A stretch of DNA of 64,000 bases from Turnera subulata (lineage: Eukaryota > Streptophyta > Magnoliopsida > Malpighiales > Passifloraceae), in NCBI GenBank assembly GCA_028386065.3, contig JAKUCV010007820.1:1-64000 (forward strand), in the 5' to 3' direction. Under the pieces are notes generated by a model, which ran no database searches, was not told the origin of the DNA, and worked only from the letters and a program-made list of their open reading frames with translations. A program made the position numbers and the translations under genes. This document shows, piece by piece, positions 43,313-53,639 of the stretch; position 1 is the first letter of the stretch; the number at the start of each line of letters is the position of its first letter.

Positions 43313-44082
43313 TGCTCCATAGATCTGATGCTCTTAGGTCATGCATTGCATTCCTCATCTGCATTTAGCTAAGTACTTTTTATAGCTATTCTACCTATGG
43401 TTTGTATAACTTGAATATTTGGTTTGTGCTTGGATATTTGGTTTCTTATGCTTTTGGATATTTGGATTTGGTATTATCTATTATCCGCCCTAGGTTTTAT
43501 AAGTGTTATCTTTTACTGATGACAAAAGGGGGAGTATGATATGTTGTGAATGTATGGAATGTATATTCCTGCTATGCTATTTCTCTTGTGAAATCCTTCT
43601 TATGTAGGAAATAATATTTGGCTCGGTGAAATAGCCAAATATGTTGTTGTTGATATTGGTACTGCTGCGGTATACCTTGCGAATATTTTTTGATGCAGGA
43701 AACCATATTTGGCTCAGCCAAATGTAATTACTATGATATTTGTGCTTATAATGCAGGGAAAGATTTGACTCTATGAAAAAGCCAAATGATACTGTTGATA
43801 TACTGAATGTTCATTGCAGGATATATATGTGAAAATTTTGAGAATGAAATCATATGTATACTTTGCCTATATGCAGGGGGAGCTATTGGCAAAAAAGCCT
43901 TTAGCAAATTTTTAAGTATACTATGCACAAACACAGGGGGAGCATTTGGCTAGTTGAATTAGCCAAATGAATGCGTTATAATTTTTGTGATTATGCCTAT
44001 GAAACAGGGGGGGTTTTACTTATCTGGTTATCTTATTTTAACCACTATTCATGGCAGAATTGACAACATGTTTGTCATCATC
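43313..44082 (+). repeat. 3' noncoding region with ATTTGGCT..AGCCAAAT hairpins
   Basis: Diverged repeat units begin with GCAGG(A/G) and carry inverted repeats. The pairs are 43615-43622/43633-43640, 43707-43714/43716-43723 (one-base loop, a 17-bp near-palindrome), 43763 (ATTTGACT)/43780-43787 and 43944-43951/43960-43967. Sequence between units is AT-rich. I see no coding sequence. Confidence 0.8.
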
Positions 44083-44096
44083 AAAAAGGGAGAGAT
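44083..44096 (+). other. Polypurine tract of the SIRE-like element
   Basis: AAAAAGGGAGAGAT lies directly before the TG of the 3' LTR. The preceding TTTGTCATCATC is typical of SIRE/Maximus elements. Confidence 0.88.
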
Positions 44097-45164
44097 TGTT
44101 AGCCTAAACATGTGATTAAGGGCTTAATTAAGTAATTAATTAAGACTAATTTTGTTTAGTATATTTATAATGATTATTCAATGCTTATTATATTATTTTG
44201 ATGATTAACAAATATTTTAGTAAGCCTTGTGTGTTTTTAGTATTGGCAGAAAAATTTGGTTTCTCGCAGAAACTAAATCCAGGAACATTTGGCTTCACTG
44301 CATCGACCAAAAGGTCGCTTTCCAGGCAGTTGGAGCTGTGGTCCCAAAAGCTGCAGCAAGTGGTCCAAGAAAGTGGTTGACATTAAACCAACTGCACTAA
44401 CCGTTATGCTTGCTCTCTAATGGTTAGAAAATGATCAGAGAAGTGGTCCTCACATCCTCTCTCACCTCTGGAAGAATCAGTGGTCCTCACTTTCTATTTA
44501 TGGATACTTTTTGAAGAGAGAAGATTTCTGCCCAAGAAATATCCAGATCTGGTTCATCTACTGGACAGTTTATTTAATGAAGCAAGAAGTCAACTCGGCT
44601 GCCACCTGGACGATTTTTAGCCGTTGAGATACACATCTCCCCATCCTTAGAATCTATAAAAAGAGGATTGAAGCCTCACAGCAAATTAACCTAGCCATTC
44701 AAGAGATTCTAAGTTGAGAAAAGAGCTTACCTTGAGAGCTATTCTTTGTGCTTAATTCGTGTAATTTCTTGAGTGAGTCTCTCTTGAAGCTTTGCCTTGG
44801 GAAAGGTTGTAATCAACAGGATTATGGGATAATCTTGCTGGGTAGACAAAGCTAGGTTCAGCTTTGGGTTAGGTTTAGCAAGTTCAGTCCGCAAAAGCTT
44901 GTGTACCATAGGTTATTTGGCTCGCCTGTAAAAGCCAAATTAGTGGATAGTTTAGAAATCCTAAAAGGGGGACCTTTAGGTAGTGGATGTACTCCTGAGT
45001 GGGGAACCACTATAAATTACTTGTATCCTTTGCTTTCCTGCCTTTATATTTCACATTTCATTTAAGTTTCACATTTGGCTTCTGTGTTGAACCAAATATC
45101 AGAAAACCCAAAAAAGAGGAAAAACTAATTCAAACCCCCCCTCTTAGTTTTTTCTGGGCCAACA
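44097..45164 (+). repeat. 3' LTR of the SIRE-like element
   Basis: The 1068-bp LTR runs from TGTTAGCCTAAACATG to TCTGGGCCAACA, followed by the CTTAC duplication at 45165-45169. It shows the uninterrupted sequence across the insertion point of the nested element in the 5' LTR. Confidence 0.93.
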
Positions 45165-45729
45165 CTTACATGGCCATACTCCTAAATCTTTGTGTGGTCT
45201 TTATATTCATCGTTTTGTTGCAGCTTCGTTGCTTCATTGGTTTTCAAAAAAGTAAAAGCTTGTTTGGGTGGATAAAAAATGAGGTGTTTTGGAGAAAGTG
45301 TTTTGAAAGAAGACTTCTCTCAGGAAACAAAAAAAATGAAAACTAAAAAAGATGTATTCACGCTTCTTAAAAACTCGTGGTGGTCATTGTCAAAAAAAAA
45401 AAAAAATCGTGGTGGCAAACCTCTACTATTTTAAAGAATCATCTCACTAATGATATCTTTGTAATTAAAGAGTTATAGGAAGTGACTATTAAAAAGTTAA
45501 GAGAATGGCAAACACTTCTCCTAAGAAGAGGCTTAGTGATGTGGAGCAAACTGTTGGAGATGTCATAGAAACGCTCCCGCTATAGGCGGAGTAGGGCCAA
45601 GCCCGATGTGGAAGAAACACACACTTGAAAGAGAGACCATTCGATGAAAGAAAACCAAGAGAGTGAAATATAAATGCAGTAGACTGATTACCTAATACCC
45701 TAAGATTTAGGGTTACCATGTGCTATCTT
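45165..45729. other. Intergenic stretch
   Basis: After the CTTAC duplication the sequence is AT-rich with a poly-A run near 45393. I see no coding sequence that I can support. A minus-strand ORF here has no recognisable features. Confidence 0.5.
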
Positions 45730-46720
45730 AAACTGTAAATATGGACCTCACAGTTTCCTCCTCGATTTTCAGTCTACTCCCGGTGCTAACACTTATATTG
45801 GTTACCCTGTGGGCGTGGTATTCTCATTTAACAGGTTTTCTAATAAATTATGGCTTTATCATATCCAAATCAGACGCTTCTTTATTCCTTTTCAAGGTTC
45901 TATTGAACTACTTTTGCTTGTCTACATGGATGATATAATATTAACAAGTAACAACGAAGGATGTGAATTTGCCATTCGTGATAAGGCAAGCTTGGCTATT
46001 TCCGGGGTCTTCAAGAAGAATTCACTGGTACAGGACTCTTTTTCTACCAAATGAAATACGAGATAGAACTCTTGCACCGTGCAGGTATGTTAGACCCCAA
46101 ACCTACTTTCACACTCGTTAGTACAATTAGCCAAACACTCATCACCAGTATTTGATGATCCAAAGTTGTACATGAGTGTTGTTGTGACTTTGCAACATCT
46201 CACTGTCAACAAACCTTTGCCAGTTTATGCATGCACCTACACAAGATCATTGCGTGGTGGTAAAACGTGTTCTTCGGTATGTTAAATCCCCTTGACCATG
46301 GCTTGATGATTCACTCACGTCCAGACTTGAAGGTACAAGCTTTTGTCAATGCTGATTGGGATGGTAGCACTGATGCTCGTCGATCTACAAGTGGTTTTGT
46401 AGTCCTCGAGTAAAACTTGATTTCTTGGCAAGCTAAGAAGCAGAAAACAATGTCTCTCATCAACGGAGGCCAAGTATAAGGCTCTTGTTGATGTTGCAGT
46501 TGAACCGATTTAGTTACAGTTTTTACATGAACTTGTTACTGTATAGCCAAGAACTTGTTGCTAATCTAGTGTTTCATGCTCACACTAAACACATCGAAAT
46601 TGACGTCCATTTTGTTCACGAGTGAGTTGCTCATGGTGAAATTGTTATTCAGTTTATCTCTACTCGCGATCAACTAGCAGATATTTTCATGAAGCTTTTG
46701 GTGCGTTGAATTCCTACCAG
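45730..46720 (+). pseudogene. Decayed copia RT/RNase H tail
   Basis: Broken frames read LLLVYMDDIILTSNN (RT catalytic YxDD region), then NADWDGSTDARRSTSGFVVL and NLISWQAKKQKTMS (RNase H). Further on come HTKHIEIDVHFVHE and STRDQLADIFMKLL. These appear in the order expected of a copia pol C-terminus, with many stops and frameshifts. No upstream part of the element is visible. Confidence 0.78.
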
Positions 46721-46764
46721 ACAAGCTGCAAGTTTGGTCACGACCACATGCAGCTTGCAGGGGC

Positions 46765-46987
46765 TGTTAACCACCAGTGATAAGACCTAAACTTTATTAC
46801 GTATATGGACAGAAGTTATCTTGTCTTAGTAAGAGTCCTTAGCTGTATTTTGATAAGTCCCTACTACAAGTTAGTAGCATGTTAGTCTTTACCTTTATTA
46901 TGATTGTGTATCTATTGTTTTATATAAGCGTATCCACACTGTAAACAGAATCATCAGCACAGTTTCCCCATCATATTTTGTTCATCA
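46765..46987 (+). repeat. Possible short LTR of the decayed copia element
   Basis: TTGCAGGGGC, like a polypurine tract, precedes TGTTAACCACCAGTG at 46765, and a CA end lies at 46987 (TTGTTCATCA). The TATATAAGC near 46922 would be its promoter. No second LTR is seen, so the boundaries are tentative. Confidence 0.4.
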
Positions 46988-48262
46988 GTTGTAAATTACA
47001 CAAAGATCCACTTGGTCTTATAGACAAGGTTTGGAAGCAAAATGCATGAGAGCCTAGACAGGACAAACAAAAAGGTTTACCTAAATCCACTTCCAACAAG
47101 ACCATAAACACAAACCAATATGTCTCATGAGCTTCATGCCTTGGATCATTTTGTTGTGGCTCCAGATTCTGTGTCAGGAAAAAGTTCATTGAAAGAGGGT
47201 TACAAGCAGACAAGTCATTGAAACAACCCAACCAGTCTTACGACATGGAACAAGAGATATTCTTTGGACAAGATATTTCAGCATCTAGTGGCATTTACTA
47301 TTGTATGAAGATAGCATCACCCACAAAAAACTGCTTTTCAATGTTCCCAAAACATGACACACCTAACGGAGAGAAGCTTACAGGTCTCTATCTCACAACT
47401 TTAACATTTTCAAACAAGGATGTAGATGAAACAGAAAATAGGTAAGCATACAAGGAAACAAGACACGATCACAACATGGTGCACCAACAATTTTATCTCT
47501 GAACCTAAAATTCAATAGCTTCGTATCCCAAAGCTGCCTAACTTCAAATTACTCATGAGAGATCCTGTGTAGAAGCAATTTTCTTCCCCATTTCCATTGG
47601 CATCCCACTGCCGCCACCACATCTGGGGCAATGAAGGAATAGAACCTTACCCTCATCTCTCAGGATTGAACCGTTGAACGGAAAGCAAGAGTTGATCCCA
47701 AAGTAGCTAGGAAAGAGACCAAACAGCTTTAACTACTAGGAGTGATACTGTAAACAGAAACTCAGAATGAAAGAAGATTGAGGGGACAAAATTAAAGGGA
47801 AATAAAGTAGAGGAAAGGACCATTTTCTCTGGCTTTGTTTAGATCGAAAGAAAATTTACAGGAAATAAATTAAAAAGAAGGGTTACTTTTTATTATCCGG
47901 ACTTGGAAAATAACAACATGCTATATGACGAAATACCAGATTCATTCCCCATGTGTTGTAAGAAGAATAAAAAAAAAGGATAGAAATGTCTCCTATTTCT
48001 CCCCAAGATGGAGAATAAGAATCGAGGGCATGAGAGAAAAAGTTTCTCCCCATTTTCCTTTTCCTTCCACTTTCTGTTCTCTTCACAAACAGAGCAAAAT
48101 GCTTTGCCAACTGAATCTGACCTCCATCCTTTCCTCCCTTTTTCTCCTCTAAAGCACCCTAAGTCAGCATAGCATCATAATACGTGCACAGATTCCAATA
48201 ATGAGATTGACCACAAAGTGGAAGGGAAATGGATGAATTCCACTCTTCAAGCCATATCACTA
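46988..48262 (-). other. Downstream flank and possible 3' UTR of the SUVR gene
   Basis: No recognisable coding sequence. The part nearest 48262 is likely 3' UTR of the minus-strand SUVR gene. I cannot place its end because no clear single AATAAA stands out. Confidence 0.4.
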
Positions 48263-51200
48263 CTAAAGCTTCAGAATATACTTACTATTTGAACGTCTCA
48301 CGTCCCTGCAGAATTTACTGCCGCACAAACACTGAAATGTCTCAGCAGTATCACTCATTACATCATCGTCAAAGTCAACACCATAATCCTGCAGACATTT
48401 CAGATGTTGCTAATTTTTTATATAAGCTCAGATATTGGTACTTAAAAGCCCAAAAACATATCCCACCAAAGTTGCAAAGAAGTATCATACAACGATAATA
48501 GAACAAGGCAAGAGAAAAGGATCTGCATTCAGATCCATAGAGAAGAATAGACATTCACAAAAAAAATTGACAGCAATAAGGCCACAATGTAGAATGCCTA
48601 GACTAATGCAGGAATGCAAAAAACAAGTTAAGCTTGTTTTTTGAACCACAAAGAAGATAGACATTCATCAAACATAAGACAATGAAGCACCAATTTTAGA
48701 ATGAACTTTTCAGGAACGCAGTAAGTCCCAAAATAAGTTCTTTTTTTTTTTTTGAACATAGTCCCAAAATAAGTTCAAGTACATAATTTGAACCACCAAG
48801 AAGTTGAAGAATAACATTTACACATTAACTTCTCCAATCAAATTTGGCATTGGAGCTTTGAAAAATATTATCAGAGAGATGTTTTCTATGTATTTATTTC
48901 CATCCATCAGACTTCTTTCGAAGTTAAGCCTGTTAAATCTAGAGTATGCAAATTAGAAGTAGTCTAAACTGGATGTAGTAATAATCTCATGATATGCCTA
49001 CTACCACACAAGAGAAAGACACTGGACATGATGTAAAAACTTTATAGCTTCAAAAGATGGTGGAAACATTCCTTCAAGTAGAGCGTTTGATGTAGGGTGT
49101 ACCGATGCAATGCAGGATTTCAGTAGAGTGCCAGAAGCTAAATATCATGCTATATGACTAATCCTGGACTCTAGAACAATCTAGTCAATAAAATACCACA
49201 GCCAGAACTAGACATAAAGTTATACACACCAGAATATGAAGAACCTGTGGAAGTTCTCGCCGAATGTTAAAAAAAAATTAAGAAAAGGCGACTGTCCCCC
49301 CCTGCCTATCTTCTTTATGGCTTCGTAAAGTCCCCCACGGCTGCCCCTTCTTAAGCAATGACTTGTGCATGTTTGGCTAAATGGTTTATGAGAGTGAAAT
49401 AGTATGGTTTGATAGAACCAGGTACGCTGTCACTAGCTGAAAGAGTGAGGATCTTAAAAGCAAGAACCTACGGCTTTGGTTTAAAAGTCTCAGTCCTAGT
49501 TGGAATCGATGCAACCTGATGTTACCAGTTGGGCATACTTAGGCATGTCACCATAAAGCAACAGTTTAAGATTTAACAAGGATGATCTGAGTGAAACTTG
49601 GTAATCACATTATCAGACATTACAAATTCCTATGTTGATGGAAAGTAATTGTAGTGTGTGATAGCAACCATCCCCAATACTGGAAGCAGCAACAAAAGCA
49701 CAACACCTAAGCATTATCATCAAAAATCAAGAACTATAAACTATCTCAAATAAATACATTACTCACCAAAGTCAGCTCTTCCAATGCATTCACCTCTCTC
49801 GTGGTGAAAAATGCAAGCTGTATTAAATTTCACGTAAGAAACCTCATCAGAATAGAATCCATCATTATCAATCACCCTATAAGAAGAGAGAAGTAAGAAG
49901 GCAAATATTGCATGAAACATACATGGTAATAGTGATCTTCTGGACTCTCTATCTTAACAGGAATCTCAATCAAGTTTGCATCAAGGCATCTGGCAGGAAA
50001 GAAAAAACAAATCATATAGGGATGAACTCACAGATAGATGATCCATATAACTACAGAAAACTTAGATGCTGGCCTGAAAATCTCCCATTAAAAAGACTCA
50101 CATCATAAATTACTGATCGAGTGTAATTGAAAAAGAAGCAATGAAAGACCAAGTTAACAAGGCAACCCATAAAAGAAGTTAAATTAAGAGCAGAATAAAA
50201 AATCTCAAAGGGACTTGAGTAATGTGCAAAAAACTTTTGCAGGTTACCGGTGATTGATGAATCTTGCAACATTTCCATGAAATGTAGCATCCAAGCACAG
50301 AGCCTCTTCATCATTTTGACTTTTCAAAGACCAATATGCAGCCAATGGAACTAGGCGTGCAAGTCTTTTTTCGTTCCTACTCATTTTCATCTTTCTCTTG
50401 AAAAACTCTTTGGTGGTTAGTATCTCTCCAACATACTCACACACAAATGCGCCTTTGGGAAGTTTTCCAAGAGTTCTGACACCCCATCCTTTTCCTTCAG
50501 GTGTAAAGAACACCTAATAATTAAAATGATAAGCAATTAGAGATATTTGAAGAAAAGAAATAAATGCTCAAAGATTCAAGGAAAAATTCGGCTTTTCTGT
50601 ATGCATTAAATTTCAAATAGTCAATAAAGCTCTCCTCATTCAGTCACAATATTAACTTAACCTAACCAATCCCACACTAGAATACTAGATTACCAAAAAA
50701 ACAAGCGGAGACATGGACTGGAGCATAGTTCCATTAGTACCTGCAATTTGCATGTTATGCCTCGCTGCACAACCCGATTGCCACAGGACTTATAGCAAAA
50801 GCATTTGTTCCAACATTCTTTTATGTATAACCTATTCAAGTGACCTTGGCATGGTTCCAAAATCCCATCTCCCTTCGCTCTTTCTATCGGGCAGTCTCTA
50901 CAGTATGAGTGGGACTGCCGCTTAGGATCCTGATTCATAGAGATACATTCTTGCAGGAAATCCTCTTTAACAAGGCAATTCGCTGTGTATGCAAAACCAT
51001 GGATGGTTTCAAGAGAGCAAACACAAACTGTGGATGATGACAGGCAATCACCCACACAATCAGAACAACAATTTTCCGCCTTAATCTGAGAGAGAGTGAA
51101 ATTAACAGAAGCATTTTGGAAAACAATGTTTCTCGGTATGTAATCAAAGTATGGCAGACATTCTTTCGTGATTTCATTTAACCATGGTATCTCAACTGTT

Positions 51201-53006
51201 TCTTCCCCTTTTGATATGTCATTGATATTATGAAGGGCCCTAAACTCGGCAGGTGGCAGTTTACAGTGTAAAATATCCACTGAATCACACAATTCAGGGT
51301 CTCTCACTTGCTCTCCTTGGTTATTTTCAAAACAACCTTCTTCAGGAGCATCCTTGTAACATAGCATTGGAATTTCGGGCAAGATCGCACCATCCTCATG
51401 ATTGGCATCAACTGCCCGATTTAAAGCATTGGCTGGTAAACAACTGTTTCCAACACTCCCCCCAAGAAAGCTGTAAGCAGCAGGTTTCTTCAATAAATTG
51501 CCTGTTAATTCCACATTGAATAACCCTTCATGTGATTCACAAGAGGAGTCGGTTGCCAATTCCAAGAAGCACTCACAAATATCTTTCAGCATTTTCTTGA
51601 CAGAAAAGTTTGGATCAAGGATTTTATATGAGCGGAGACATTTCTCCTCCATGGATTTCAGAAGTTCTTGTTGACTAGGCATATGAAAATCAGGTCTCCC
51701 AACTATAGAATTGCAGATCAGCGAAAGTTTCACCTCTCCCATTGGAGAGGTAGCAATCTCCAAGTTAGCAGGAGATTCCCCTGGAACACCACAGGTGGCT
51801 CTTTTCCGACCTGAAGGAACATGGGCATCATCAAATTTATCTCCTGGTAGGCGAGTAGCTGAAGAGTGAACACCATCTCGATTTCCCATTGATTGAATGT
51901 GGACTGATGAATCTTCATTAGCTGATGAGTCTGAAAAGAATGAGACATTACCAAAAGCACCAATTTCTACTCAAACAATCAACAAATTGATAGAAGAAAA
52001 CAAATATGGCCAACAAAAAGGCCAAATAAGCTGCAAAGAGTAAAAGTGGTTTACCTGGAGGGAACACCAAAATAGGAAGATGATATTGTGGCAAGTCATC
52101 AGTTAATGGCACATCTTTGGGAACCGGGAAAGCAAGAGCACCGTTGGCGCTTTCTCTGGGTGCTACCTCCCTCTGAGCAACCTGAGGCACCAAAGGTTTC
52201 TGTCCTACGTTTGCATGCTGGTTTTGAGTTGAAGGCGCATAAGGAGGTAAAGTCATGTCAATAATATGTGGCTCATGGGGATGAGTAGGTGGTACAGCCT
52301 GCTTGCCCATGTTAGTAGCAACATCATGAGGCAAACTAACCAAAGACTCTGACCTCCTCATGCCTGGGAACCGCAGGGTATAATCGGTGCCAGCCAATTC
52401 TTCCGTTTCCTCCTTAGGCTTCACGAGTGGAACTTGAACCAACCCGGAGTTGCAAGTAAGTAAAGTAGAAGAAATCTGGCCTGCTAGGCCTCTGCGTAAG
52501 CGTTTTAATGGCCGCTCGGGTCCATCTTCCACAGTATTCCCATCCTAGCAGTTAAAACAGTCCAGGCATGTTAGTAGCTCCACGTAAAAGGGAGAATACA
52601 TACAGACCACATATGAAGCAGCATGAATGAATGGTTACATTGGCACCCTCCACTGCTCCTGCCCCGGACCTTGAACCGGAATGAATGGTTAAATTGGCAC
52701 CCTCCGTCCCGGACCCCTGATAGACGGTGAAACGAAGACGGTCAGAAGGGGAAAAGAGAAAAGAAACAAAATGGAAGAGAAATGACAAATTAAAAGTTAT
52801 GTGGGTAAGGAACAGCACTGCACCCCGTCATCCCGGGCGTCAAATATGGCATTGACAAGAACTCTATACTCTTCATCTTCAATAAGTTCCCAATTTTTAT
52901 CATACACCTGTAGCAAACTTTTTAAAACCGGTTTTACCGTAGGTTCGGGAATTCCAATAGCCTTCATTGCCTTATAGGCTTTGATGATCCTGGGATTTGG
53001 CGGCAT
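48263..53006 (-). CDS. SUVR: SUVR-type SET-domain histone-lysine methyltransferase (SUVR1/2/4 class), seven coding exons
   Basis: Exons on the minus strand are 53006-52824, 52544-52055, 51930-50741, 50513-50248, 49989-49923, 49817-49767 and 48388-48263. All introns have GT...AG ends, and the sum is 2373 bp (790 aa). Residues 1-61 are a WIYLD domain (IIKAYKAMKAIGI, LLQVYDKNWELIEDEEYRVL). Low-complexity sequence follows, then a Cys-rich pre-SET region (CCSDCVGDC, ECWNKCFCYKSCGNR). The SET domain has GKGWGVRTL, CEYVGEIL and ARFINHRC, and the post-SET is CLCGSKFC. The WIYLD domain separates SUVR1/2/4 from SUVH proteins. Family members methylate H3K9 or act in RNA-directed silencing in the nucleus. 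The paralogue cannot be settled here. A conserved aromatic before DYG is Leu (ELTLDYG). The first ATG in the conserved frame is at 53006. Confidence 0.9.
48724..48776 (-). mobile_element. Minimal retrotransposition scar in SUVR intron 6
   Basis: A 17-bp direct repeat AGTCCCAAAATAAGTTC (48724-48740 and 48760-48776) flanks TTTTTTTTTTTTT plus GAACAT. On the minus strand this is six bases plus a poly(A) of 13 between target-site duplications. This is the signature of target-primed reverse transcription by a LINE or SINE, almost fully 5'-truncated. Confidence 0.65.
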
Positions 53007-53440
53007 GATCAACAACCAGAGACCAAAAAAGTAACTGCAAGATGTTTTAGTTGCTGTTAATCAAACACCAAAAAAAACACCAAAAACAGAAAAAAGGGAG
53101 GGGAAAAAAAAAGAAAAGGAGCAGCTTTTACCTAGTTCATCGCAAAATCACCATACAGTGCATTAAATACATCACATTACAAACATGCAAGCAAATCTTG
53201 TTCTTTTATACTCTTCTTTTTAGAAAAAAAAAAAAGTAAAAATTGCTTTTTCCTCCTTTGCGTGGGTTTCCAAATTGAAATCACGCGAAGGAAAAAAAGC
53301 TAAAACTAAAACAAACAGGCTGAGAATCTTCTAGGACAAATGAAAATCCATATCGCGAACAACATTAAACAGAAACAGAAGAAAAAGAAGGAAAAAAGTG
53401 AGACTTACGGGGTTGAGTGGAAGAGATAATGGGATTCTAA
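53007..53440 (-). other. 5' UTR with intron of the SUVR gene
   Basis: On the minus strand, CAACCCC|GTAAGTCT near 53408 gives a good donor and TTGCAG|TTACTTTTTTGG near 53036 an acceptor. This suggests a 5' UTR intron of about 370 bp, common in plant SET-domain genes. The stretch is A/T-rich with no supported ORF. Confidence 0.5.
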
Positions 53441-53639
53441 TTGTTAAAGGAGTCTAGAGTGAGAGGGGAGAAGAGTTATGTATCAACAACAAAAAGAAAT
53501 CGAGGAAATAAATTCCTCTTTGACTTTTGGCGTCTCGGGAGGAAGTTAGTAACAGAAGTCAGAAATCAACTCAAAATTGACGTGGCGTTTGTTTCAGAAA
53601 GGAGAGATAGAGGGAAACAAGGGGGCAGAATAAAGATTA

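Larger units (their letters stand above)
31944..45164 (+). mobile_element. Full-length SIRE/Maximus-like copia retrotransposon with nested insertion
   Basis: A 5' LTR (31944-35408, split by an insertion), primer site, gag, pol, a large 3' accessory ORF, polypurine tract and 3' LTR (44097-45164) lie between perfect CTTAC duplications. The first LTR base pair reads TA instead of TG. Corrected for the insertion and its duplication, the 5' LTR is about 1071 bp against 1068 bp. Gene order and the extra ORF after RNase H suggest the SIRE/Maximus lineage. Gag, pol and the accessory ORF each contain stops, so this copy is not autonomous. Confidence 0.92.

Noticed and set aside
45741..46054. Membrane-protein-like ORFs.
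   Set aside because: One frame contains YMDDIILTSNN, the copia RT catalytic motif; the hydrophobic frame is an out-of-frame shadow of it.
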